The notes beneath the pieces were generated by a model. It saw only the letters and a list, made by a program, of their open reading frames with translations. It searched no databases and was not told the DNA's origin. A stretch of DNA of 13,279 nucleotides from an uncultured Ignavibacteria bacterium (GTDB lineage: Bacteria > Bacteroidota > Ignavibacteria > Ignavibacteriales > Melioribacteraceae): positions 1-13,279 of the forward strand of contig CALGLM010000356.1 in the NCBI GenBank assembly GCA_937930275.1, given 5' to 3'. Positions 7,408 through 13,279 of this stretch are shown piece after piece; the first letter of the stretch is position 1; every line of letters begins with the position of its first letter. The translations under genes were made by a program, and so were the position numbers.

Positions 7408-9438
7408 CTAAAAAAATAACGACACAAATAAATCAATTAATTTAATTCCGATAAACGGAACTATTAATCCACCTAAGCCATAAATTAATAAATTTCTTGT
7501 CAATAAAGCCGTAGCACCAATAGGTTTATACTTAACACCTTTTAAAGCAAGTGGAATTAAGAAAGGAATAATAAATGTATTGAATATAACAGCCGACATT
7601 ATTGCAGATTCCGAGCTGCTTAATCTCATAATATTTAAGGCATTTAATCCAGGAATTTTAGCAGTAAAAAGGGCAGGGACAATAGCAAAATATTTTGCAA
7701 CATCATTAATAATTGAAAATGTTGTAACATTCCCCCTTGTTATTAACAATTGTTTTCCGATCTCAATAACTTCAAGTAATTTTGTAGGATCGTTATCTAA
7801 ATCTACCATATTTGCAGCTTCTTTTGCTGCCTGAGTTCCTGAATTCATTGCCACACCTACATCAGCTTGCGCAAGTGCGGGCGCATCATTTGTTCCGTCT
7901 CCCATCATAGCTACAAGCTTTCCTTCTTGTTGCTCGCTCAAAATATAGTTCATTTTATCTTCCGGTTTTGCTTCTGAAATAAAATCATCAACTCCCGCTA
8001 AATTAGCTATATATTTTGCTGTTAATGGATTATCACCGGTAACCATTACAGTTTTTACCCCCATTTTTCTTAATCTTGCAAAACGCTCTTGAATTCCGGG
8101 TTTAATTATATCTTCAAGCTGTACAACACCAATCGGATTATTATTAACCGCTACAACAAGAGGTGTCCCTCCGTTAAGCGCAATCTTATTGGTAATTTCC
8201 TCTACCTCGCTATTTTCATCATTCCCCGCCCATTTTTTAATTGCTGTCCATGCCCCTTTCCTAATTTTAATTCCGTCCGGCAAATCTATTCCGCTCATTC
8301 GTGATTCAGCCGTAAATTTTACTACTTTCCCTTCTACTTGGTTTTGAATAAATAATGGCTCAAGTTTATGAATTAGTTCAACAATCGATTTACCCTCCGG
8401 AGTCGGATCTGATAATGAACTTAAGTAACAGTATTCAATTAATCGATTTAAATTATAACTATTTACCGGATACAGATTTGTAGCTTTTCGGTTACCGATT
8501 GTTATTGTACCTGTTTTATCCAATAAAACCACATCAATATCGCCGGCATTTTCTACAGCTTTTCCCGATTTGGCAATTACATTTGCGCGTAATGCCCTAT
8601 CCATGCCCGCTATTCCAATTGCAGATAGCAACCCTCCGATTGTTGTCGGAATGAGACACACAAATAGAGATATTAAAGCTGTAATAGTTACTGTTGTATT
8701 TGCAAAATCTGCAAAAGGTTTAAGTGTTACAGTAACTAAAAGAAATATTAATGTAAAACTTGCTAATAATATTGTCAATGCTATTTCATTTGGAGTTTTT
8801 TGTCTTTTTGCACCCTCAACAAGTTCAATCATTTTATCCAAAAATGTTTCGCCGGGTTGCGTAGTAACCTCAACCTTTATTTTATCTGACAACACTTTTG
8901 TTCCGCCTATAACACCTGAATGATCTGTTCCCGCTTCTCTTATAACCGGCGCTGATTCCCCGGTTATTGCAGATTCGTCAATTGAAGCTATCCCTTCAAG
9001 TATTTCCCCATCAGTCGGAATTATATCTCCGGCTTCACATATAAATATATCTCCTTTTTTTAATGTTGCTGAAGAGACTAAAACAATTTCCAAATTTTCA
9101 TTTTCTAATTTTGCCATAGTTTCTTCTCGCGTCTTGCGTAAAGATGATGCCTGAGCTTTTCCTCTCGCTTCGGCTATTGCTTCTGCAAAATTTCCAAAAA
9201 ATACTGTTAATAGTAATAATATTGTTATTATTAAATTATAAGTAAAACTCCCTTGCATTGTATTTGGTGATATTAATGAAAATACTGTGACAACAGCCAT
9301 AATTACAGTGCCTATTTCTACGGTAAACATAACCGGATTCTTCATCAACAACACAGGATTTAATTTTGTAAAAGATTCAAATATTGCATCTTTTAAAATA
9401 CTACTATTTAATAATTCTATTTTGCTAGAAGGTTTCAT
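7408..9438 (-). CDS. kdpB: Potassium-transporting P-type ATPase KdpB (catalytic subunit)
   Basis: KdpB hydrolyses ATP to drive high-affinity K+ uptake through KdpA. The 676-residue length fits the family (E. coli about 682). The visible P-type ATPase motifs are the actuator-domain TGES (159-162), the phosphorylation motif DKTGTIT with D307, and MVTGDNPLTAKYIA (465-478). The hinge is MMGDGTNDAPALAQADVGVA (511-530). S162 within TGES is at the same position as the serine whose phosphorylation inhibits E. coli KdpB, so the same control is possible. The FAIVPALF block (585-592) and the cluster of C-terminal hydrophobic helices are typical. All catalytic residues appear intact. The start at 9438 is 20 nt after the kdpA stop. 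The upstream GAGTGAGAG is only a loose SD, so coupling to kdpA is likely. Confidence 0.98.
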   Translation of the reverse strand: MKPSSKIELLNSSILKDAIFESFTKLNPVLLMKNPVMFTVEIGTVIMAVVTVFSLISPNTMQGSFTYNLIITILLLLTVFFGNFAEAIAEARGKAQASSLRKTREETMAKLENENLEIVLVSSATLKKGDIFICEAGDIIPTDGEILEGIASIDESAITGESAPVIREAGTDHSGVIGGTKVLSDKIKVEVTTQPGETFLDKMIELVEGAKRQKTPNEIALTILLASFTLIFLLVTVTLKPFADFANTTVTITALISLFVCLIPTTIGGLLSAIGIAGMDRALRANVIAKSGKAVENAGDIDVVLLDKTGTITIGNRKATNLYPVNSYNLNRLIEYCYLSSLSDPTPEGKSIVELIHKLEPLFIQNQVEGKVVKFTAESRMSGIDLPDGIKIRKGAWTAIKKWAGNDENSEVEEITNKIALNGGTPLVVAVNNNPIGVVQLEDIIKPGIQERFARLRKMGVKTVMVTGDNPLTAKYIANLAGVDDFISEAKPEDKMNYILSEQQEGKLVAMMGDGTNDAPALAQADVGVAMNSGTQAAKEAANMVDLDNDPTKLLEVIEIGKQLLITRGNVTTFSIINDVAKYFAIVPALFTAKIPGLNALNIMRLSSSESAIMSAVIFNTFIIPFLIPLALKGVKYKPIGATALLTRNLLIYGLGGLIVPFIGIKLIDLFVSLFF

Positions 9439-9458
9439 ACTCTCACTCGATTTAGTTA

Positions 9459-11153
9459 TTATAGAGTAAAATACTCGGCTATTGGACCCAACGATAGAGC
9501 AGGAAAAAAAGATAGAGCTGCAACAACTATTATTACTCCTATTAAAACAACTCCAAAAGCAATGCTATCTACTTTTAATGTTCCTTCTGAATACGGAATT
9601 GTTTTTTTTGCAGATAACGAACCAATAATTGCCATTGGTCCAATAATTGGAATATACCTTCCCAATAACATTACTATCCCGGTAGCAATATTCCAAAAAG
9701 GTGTATTATCGCCAAGTCCTTCAAACCCAGAGCCATTGTTAGCTGCAGCAGATACAAATTCATATAACATTTCCGAAAAACCGTGAAAAGAAGAATTATT
9801 AAGGTACGCCAACTGTGAGTTTTTAGTTATTATATAGGTTGAAATTGCAGCACCGACTAAAATTAAGAGGGGATGTAACAAGATAATTAATGAGGCTATT
9901 TTCACTTCCTTAATTTCAATCTTTTTCCCTAAAAACTCGGGCGTTCTACCAACCATTAAGCCACTAATAAATACAGCTATAATAACAAACATAAAAAAGT
10001 TTATAAATCCAACTCCCACTCCCCCATAAATCGAATTAATCATCATATCCAACATATAAACTCCTCCGGTTAGCGGCATTACGCTATCATGCATTGAATT
10101 TACCGAACCGTTGGAGGTTGATGTTGTTGAAACTCCCCATAAGGCAGATGCATACGAACCGATTCTAATTTCTTTCCCTTCAGTATTTCCTATCGGTTGC
10201 GAAATACCAAGTTTCGTTAATTCGTGATTACTTGTTGATTCAAAATTTATTGCTACTGAAACAAAGACAAAAAACATAATTGTCATAACACCCCAAAACA
10301 CCCAAGCCAATTTTTTGTTGTTGGTAGTAAAGCCAAAAGTAAATACCAGCGCAATCGGAATAAGTAATATTGAAATATTTTCAATAGCATTAGTAAAATA
10401 ATTCGGATTCTCGAATGGATGAGCTGAATTTGTTCCAAAAAAGCCCCCTCCGTTAGTCCCAATTTGTTTGATTGCTACAATCGGAGCAACTGGACCTGTT
10501 GACACATAACATGTGTCTCCTTCTAATGTTATAACTTTTTGATTCCCATTTAAAGTAGCAGGGGTTCCGTTTAATAATATTATTATACTTACAACTAATG
10601 AGATGGGAAGTAAAATTCTTGTACAACTTTTTACAAATAGACTATAAAAATTTCCTATTTTGCCATTTTTCTTATTATTTATTCCGTTAAATAAAAGAGC
10701 TAATACCGCTATACCCGTAGCAGCAGTTACAAACTGCAAAAAGCCAATTACAAATAATTGCGAAAAATAAGATAAACCGGTTTCTCCAGAATAATGCTGT
10801 AAATTTGTATTAGTTACAAAACTAATAGCCGTATTAAAAGCAAGAGTAGGTTCCATTGAATGAGCTTTTGTAGGATTTAATAAAGGTATATACCCTTGTA
10901 TCATTAATATACTAATTCCCCAAACATAAAACACCGTATTAATTCTTAGCATCGCTCTTACATTTTCTTTCCAATCCATTTGCACTTTTGTATCGATTCC
11001 GCTAAGTTTAAAAATTAATTTTTCAACCGGCAATAAAAAATCGCTCCATATTTTTTCTTCTTTAAATACTTTGCTAATATATTTGCCTAAAGGGTAAGCA
11101 AAAGTGATTGACAAAACTATTATTGCTAAAACCCCTATTAATTCCGTATTCAT
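9459..11153 (-). CDS. kdpA: Potassium-transporting ATPase KdpA (K+-selective channel-like subunit)
   Basis: KdpA is the membrane subunit of the superfamily of K+ transporters that binds and conducts K+ in the KdpFABC complex. The 564-residue protein is full length. All four pore-loop filter regions are recognisable: TNTNLQHYSGETGLSYFSQ (114-132), IGTNGGGFFGTNSAHPFENP (231-250), TTSTSNGSVNSMHDS (343-357), and SAAANNGSGFEGLGD (468-482). About ten hydrophobic helices lie between them, and SHPYG-like and VGRTPEFLGKKIE (401-413) blocks are family-typical for the latter. A TAGGTGA Shine-Dalgarno lies about 6 nt before the ATG at 11151-11153. The gene begins only 8 nt after kdpF ends. Confidence 0.98.
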   Translation of the reverse strand: MNTELIGVLAIIVLSITFAYPLGKYISKVFKEEKIWSDFLLPVEKLIFKLSGIDTKVQMDWKENVRAMLRINTVFYVWGISILMIQGYIPLLNPTKAHSMEPTLAFNTAISFVTNTNLQHYSGETGLSYFSQLFVIGFLQFVTAATGIAVLALLFNGINNKKNGKIGNFYSLFVKSCTRILLPISLVVSIIILLNGTPATLNGNQKVITLEGDTCYVSTGPVAPIVAIKQIGTNGGGFFGTNSAHPFENPNYFTNAIENISILLIPIALVFTFGFTTNNKKLAWVFWGVMTIMFFVFVSVAINFESTSNHELTKLGISQPIGNTEGKEIRIGSYASALWGVSTTSTSNGSVNSMHDSVMPLTGGVYMLDMMINSIYGGVGVGFINFFMFVIIAVFISGLMVGRTPEFLGKKIEIKEVKIASLIILLHPLLILVGAAISTYIITKNSQLAYLNNSSFHGFSEMLYEFVSAAANNGSGFEGLGDNTPFWNIATGIVMLLGRYIPIIGPMAIIGSLSAKKTIPYSEGTLKVDSIAFGVVLIGVIIVVAALSFFPALSLGPIAEYFTL

Positions 11154-11161
11154 GTATTCAC

Positions 11162-11239
11162 CTAAAATTTTTCCGGTTTAATTAATGCATATAACAAGTA
11201 ACCGAGTACTGCAATGCTAACTATTAATAATATTACCAT
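11162..11239 (-). CDS. kdpF: KdpF small membrane subunit of the Kdp ATPase
   Basis: This 25-codon gene encodes one hydrophobic helix ending in YLLYALIKPEKF, closely matching the YLVYALI..E.F ending of E. coli KdpF. KdpF stabilises the KdpABC complex in the membrane. Its ATG (11237-11239) is preceded by TAGGAGCGAG, a strong Shine-Dalgarno that begins in the stop codon of the micro-ORF upstream. Its TAG stop is 8 nt before kdpA. Gene order F-A-B-C is the standard one. It is too short for routine gene callers, and recognition rests on the C-terminal motif and position. Confidence 0.93.
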   Translation of the reverse strand: MVILLIVSIAVLGYLLYALIKPEKF

Positions 11240-11252
11240 GATTTTCTCGCTC

Positions 11253-11333
11253 CTAAATATTTTCAAAAAATACAATTGATTTGAACATGATAAAAAACAG
11301 AAAAAGTCCTAATACTATCATTAAAATTCCCAT
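11253..11333 (-). CDS. 26-residue hydrophobic micro-ORF, first gene of the kdp operon
   Basis: This ATG-TAG frame of 26 codons encodes one hydrophobic helix (MGILMIVLGLFLFFIMF) followed by a short polar/aromatic tail FKSIVFFENI. It sits 13 nt upstream of kdpF and about 19 nt downstream of the predicted sigma-54 transcription start. AGGAAA (11339-11344, minus strand) lies 5 nt before its ATG as a ribosome binding site, and the kdpF Shine-Dalgarno overlaps its stop, as expected for a translated first gene. It is not KdpF, because the real KdpF is next and carries the family ending. Function is unknown: it could be an accessory transmembrane peptide of the pump or a leader peptide that couples translation to kdpF. 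That it is translated is inference from spacing and signals. Confidence 0.65.
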   Translation of the reverse strand: MGILMIVLGLFLFFIMFKSIVFFENI

Positions 11334-11363
11334 CGTTGTTTCCTATAAGTTTTTCTTATTTAA

Positions 11364-11378
11364 ACAACTTGCATGCCA
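11364..11378 (-). promoter_or_regulatory. Sigma-54 (-24/-12) promoter of the kdp operon
   Basis: The minus strand reads TGGCATGCAAGTTGT. It matches the consensus TGGCACGNNNNTTGC at all but two fixed positions, with exact spacing between the -24 GG and the -12 element. Counting 12 nt from the -12 base puts transcription start near 11352, which gives a leader of about 19 nt containing the AGGAAA ribosome binding site before the micro-ORF. Position, orientation and the presence of a sigma-54 activator gene next door all support it. The -12 GT instead of GC is the weak point. Confidence 0.78.
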
Positions 11379-11458
11379 TTTATTTATTACCCCTTGTTTT
11401 ACTTTTATTTAATTATTATTGAACAAGTTATATAAATGTGATTTATTTTGTATAAATT

Positions 11459-11504
11459 TTTTGATAAAATAAAACATATCAAAACGAAAAAGCTTTTATC
11501 AAAA
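11459..11504. promoter_or_regulatory. Cluster of TATCAAAA repeats, candidate shared activator-binding sites
   Basis: Three exact copies of TATCAAAA occur here: inverted at 11459-11466 and direct at 11477-11484 and 11497-11504. The two direct copies start exactly 20 bp apart, about two helical turns. The outer two form an 11-bp inverted repeat (11459-11469 with 11494-11504). A fourth exact copy, inverted, is at 11646-11653 in the regulator's leader, and a shorter TTGATA is at 11622-11627. The cluster lies roughly 110-150 bp upstream of the predicted kdp start and about 115-160 bp upstream of the predicted regulator start, the usual range for NtrC-type enhancer sites. Binding is inference. Confidence 0.45.
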
Positions 11505-11516
11505 TGACATGGTCAT
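11504..11516. promoter_or_regulatory. 13-bp dyad ATGAC-ATG-GTCAT, alternative candidate operator
   Basis: A perfect inverted repeat with 5-bp arms around a 3-bp centre adjoins the last TATCAAAA copy. It is the only G/C-containing symmetric element in the control region, and it lies between the two divergent sigma-54 promoters. Fis-type activators bind dyads, so this may be the true recognition element, alone or with the neighbouring repeats. Confidence 0.4.
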
Positions 11517-11594
11517 AAAAACACAATAAAAACAAAAGTTTATATTTTGTTCGTTAAAAACAACATATAATTAGCAAGAACTCTTTATTTTTTA

Positions 11595-11610
11595 TGGCAC
11601 TAATATTGCA
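11595..11610 (+). promoter_or_regulatory. Sigma-54 (-24/-12) promoter of the response regulator gene
   Basis: The sequence TGGCACTAATATTGCA carries both conserved blocks, TGGCAC and TTGCA, with the exact consensus spacing between the -24 GG (11596-11597) and the -12 GC (11608-11609). Transcription would begin near 11621, leaving a leader of about 76 nt before the regulator's ATG. Because the gene it serves encodes a sigma-54 activator, positive autoregulation is likely. Confidence 0.88.
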
Positions 11611-11696
11611 TATCTCATTTATTGATAAACAAATAGTATTTTAATTTTTGATATAATTAATAATTATTCAATTTTAATAAAATATGTGACAATACG

Positions 11697-13031
11697 ATGA
11701 AAATATTAATAATTGATGATGAACAACCTATTCGAAAATTACTCTCGCAACTAATTATTTTCGAGGGTTTAAACGTAGTAACAGCTAATAGCGGAAGCGA
11801 GGCTTTACAAATTTTAGAACTTGAAGAAGATATAGAAGTAGTAATTTCTGATGTAAGATTGCCTGATATAAATGGATTGGAATTAATTAGCAAAATATTA
11901 ATATTCAATCCGTTTTGTGAAATTATTGTTTTAACTGCTTTTGGTACTATTGAAGACGGTGTTAAGGCAATTAAATTTGGAGCATTTGATTATATTACAA
12001 AAGGTGATGAAGAAAGCAAAATAGTGCCCCTTGTACTTAGAGCTGTCGAAAAAAACAAAATTGCTAAACGTTTATTTAGATTGGAAGAAAAAAATACAAT
12101 TAAATATAGTTTTGATAACATTATTGGTTCATCATCATTAATTAAAGAAGCCGTTGAATTAGCAAAAATTGTATCAACTTCTGATACAAATGTATTATTA
12201 TTAGGAGAAACTGGTACCGGTAAAGATATATTTGCTCAAGCAATTCATTATAACAGTTCTCGGAAAAATAAACCTTTTGTAGCAGTTAATTGCAGCTCAA
12301 TAGCAAAAGATTTATTGGAATCCGAAATGTTCGGATATAAAGCCGGTGCATTTACAGGAGCAAATAAAAATAAGAAGGGATTATTTGAAGAAGCTGACGG
12401 CGGAACATTGTTTTTGGATGAAATTGCAGAAATGGATGTTTCGCTTCAATCAAAATTACTACGTGCACTCGAAAATAATTCTTTTATTAAAACCGGTGAT
12501 ACTTCAGAGACGATTGTTGATGTCAGAATTATAGCAGCAACTAACAAACCAATCTCAACATCAATAAAAGACGGATTATTTAGAAAAGATTTATATTATA
12601 GAATTGGGGTGATAAGCATTGAATTACCTCCATTACGAATGAGAAAGGAAGATATTAAAGACTTAGTAAATTATTTTGTTGATTTATATAAAAACAAACT
12701 TAAACGTAATATTAAAGCAATAAATGATGATTTTATCGAAACGCTAATTCTTTATTCATTTCCAGGGAATGTTCGTGAATTAAAAAATATCATTGAACGA
12801 ATAATATTATTAAATAATAACGGTATTATAGATAAATCTGCATTACCCAAAGAAATCAACAATATGGTTCAAGAAATCAATATTTCTTCATTGTTGTTAG
12901 AGGACTTAGAGAAAGAACATATAATTAAGGTATTACGATTAACCGGAAACAATAAAACTAAAACTGCCGAGTTGTTAGGAATTGGATTAACAACATTATA
13001 CAGGAAATTACAAACATATGGAATTGAATAA
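11697..13031 (+). CDS. NtrC-family sigma-54-dependent response regulator of the kdp operon
   Basis: This 444-residue regulator has three domains. The receiver (1-120) has the acidic pair D7-D8, phospho-acceptor D52 in VVISDVRLPDINGLEL, T80 and K103. The sigma-54 AAA+ domain (about 138-375) has Walker A GETGTGKD (170-177), the sigma-54-contacting GAFTGA loop (217-222), Walker B GGTLFLDEI (235-243) and FPGNVRELKN (355-364). A C-terminal Fis-type helix-turn-helix covers about 402-444 and includes TGNNKTKTAELLGIGLTTLY. Walker A ends in Asp where Glu is usual, probably a harmless variant. It takes the place that the OmpR-type KdpE holds in E. coli. It is divergent from the kdp operon, with a consensus sigma-54 promoter upstream. 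The ATG at 11697 has no clear SD. Pairing with the operon's kinase is inferred from proximity. Confidence 0.95.
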   Translation: MKILIIDDEQPIRKLLSQLIIFEGLNVVTANSGSEALQILELEEDIEVVISDVRLPDINGLELISKILIFNPFCEIIVLTAFGTIEDGVKAIKFGAFDYITKGDEESKIVPLVLRAVEKNKIAKRLFRLEEKNTIKYSFDNIIGSSSLIKEAVELAKIVSTSDTNVLLLGETGTGKDIFAQAIHYNSSRKNKPFVAVNCSSIAKDLLESEMFGYKAGAFTGANKNKKGLFEEADGGTLFLDEIAEMDVSLQSKLLRALENNSFIKTGDTSETIVDVRIIAATNKPISTSIKDGLFRKDLYYRIGVISIELPPLRMRKEDIKDLVNYFVDLYKNKLKRNIKAINDDFIETLILYSFPGNVRELKNIIERIILLNNNGIIDKSALPKEINNMVQEINISSLLLEDLEKEHIIKVLRLTGNNKTKTAELLGIGLTTLYRKLQTYGIE

Positions 13032-13142
13032 TTTATTTCGACAAAATCTATTCATTAATTATTATAATATCAATATAATAGAATTCTGTATAAAAAGGAA
13101 GGGTATAAAATAAAATCTAAGATTACCCAAAACGACCAACTG

Positions 13143-13191
13143 CTCACCGGGTACTTGTTACGAGTCACTTGTCACCAGTCACCTTTCACAA
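13143..13191. repeat. Degenerate heptamer tandem repeat (consensus GTCACNN)
   Basis: Seven consecutive 7-bp units can be read: CTCACCG, GGTACTT, GTTACGA, GTCACTT, GTCACCA, GTCACCT, TTCACAA. The middle units agree best. It lies between the regulator gene and the 3' end of the 5S rRNA gene and is clearly richer in G and C than its surroundings. Heptamer short tandem repeats of this kind occur between genes in several bacterial groups; their role here is unknown. Seen directly in the sequence. Confidence 0.7.
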
Positions 13192-13223
13192 AAAAGCAGG
13201 AGTCCGATAGCTATTGATAGCAG

Positions 13224-13243
13224 CTTTAAAATAAAAAAGCCCG
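13224..13243 (-). terminator. Possible rRNA-operon terminator: 5S 3' stem followed by a T-run
   Basis: On the minus strand the 5S 3' end (GCCGGGC) runs straight into TTTTTTATTTT. In rRNA operons the closing helix of 5S followed by a U-tract can act as the terminator or as a processing and termination site. The partner strand of the helix is outside the window, so the hairpin cannot be confirmed here. Confidence 0.4.
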
Positions 13244-13279
13244 GCAGCTATCTACTTTCCCACACACCTGCGCATGTAG
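13238..13279 (-). rRNA. rrf: 5S ribosomal RNA, 3' end only (cut by window edge)
   Basis: Read on the minus strand, the last 41 or so bases contain GTGGGAAAGTAGATAGCTGC followed by CGGGC. This is the conserved 5S 3' segment: the helix IV/V region with GGGAGAGUAGG-like sequence, then the 3' strand of the closing helix. About 40 of the expected roughly 110-120 nt are present, and the rest lies beyond the right edge. It marks the end of an rRNA operon that converges on the regulator gene. The exact mature 3' end is uncertain by a few bases. Confidence 0.88.

Noticed and set aside
8570..8923. 117-codon plus-strand open frame opposite kdpB
   Set aside because: The minus-strand frame encodes intact KdpB motifs. 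The antisense frame has no recognisable domain or ribosome binding site.
11334..11352. K+ or cyclic-di-AMP riboswitch before the kdp operon
   Set aside because: If the sigma-54 promoter is right, the leader is only about 19 nt, too short for such an element, and no conserved riboswitch core was seen.
11657..11908. 83-codon minus-strand open frame across the start of the regulator gene
   Set aside because: It is antisense to the receiver domain with its conserved D7-D8 and D52 and extends into AT-rich leader DNA, so it is a shadow frame.
13143..13191. CRISPR array
   Set aside because: The repeat unit is 7 bp and continuous with no spacers, so it is a simple tandem repeat.

Overview
The window is AT-rich and its dense intergenic regions are nearly pure A/T. 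It most resembles a member of the Bacteroidota/Ignavibacteriota (FCB) group. The reasons are a heterodimeric B12-dependent methylmalonyl-CoA mutase (separate MutA and MutB), a Kdp potassium-pump operon with a short N-terminal-only KdpD plus an independent histidine kinase, and a sigma-54 type response regulator in place of an OmpR-type KdpE. Purine-rich Shine-Dalgarno sequences precede several genes (mutA, mutB, kdpF, kdpA, kdpD), so the genome is not wholly leaderless or SD-free. The taxonomic placement is inference.

Region 1 (1-2765, minus strand): mutA then mutB. mutB is cut by the left window edge, so only its N-terminal third is here. Together they convert (R)-methylmalonyl-CoA and succinyl-CoA into one another in the propionate/succinate pathway. 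A small class I SAM-dependent methyltransferase of unknown substrate (2947-3489, plus strand) is divergent from mutA. It is followed by about 290 bp without a convincing gene.

Region 2 (3779-11333, minus strand): a potassium-uptake operon, read from right to left as a 26-codon membrane micro-ORF, kdpF, kdpA, kdpB, kdpC, an N-terminal-only kdpD, and a membrane histidine kinase with HAMP and PAS-like regions. Gaps are 8-44 nt, and the last two genes overlap by 20 bp.

Region 3 (11334-11696): the divergent control region. It carries a near-consensus sigma-54 -24/-12 promoter on the minus strand just before the micro-ORF, and a consensus sigma-54 promoter on the plus strand before the regulator gene. 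Between them lies a cluster of TATCAAAA repeats and a 13-bp dyad, which are good candidates for shared upstream activator sites.

Region 4 (11697-13031, plus strand): an NtrC-family response regulator (receiver, sigma-54 AAA+ and Fis-type HTH). The likely circuit is that KdpD-N and/or the histidine kinase senses potassium or turgor, the kinase phosphorylates the regulator, and the regulator activates both sigma-54 promoters.

Region 5 (13032-13279): a short spacer, a degenerate tandem repeat of 7-bp period (13143-13191), and the 3' end of a 5S rRNA gene on the minus strand that runs off the right edge. An rRNA operon therefore converges on the regulator gene.
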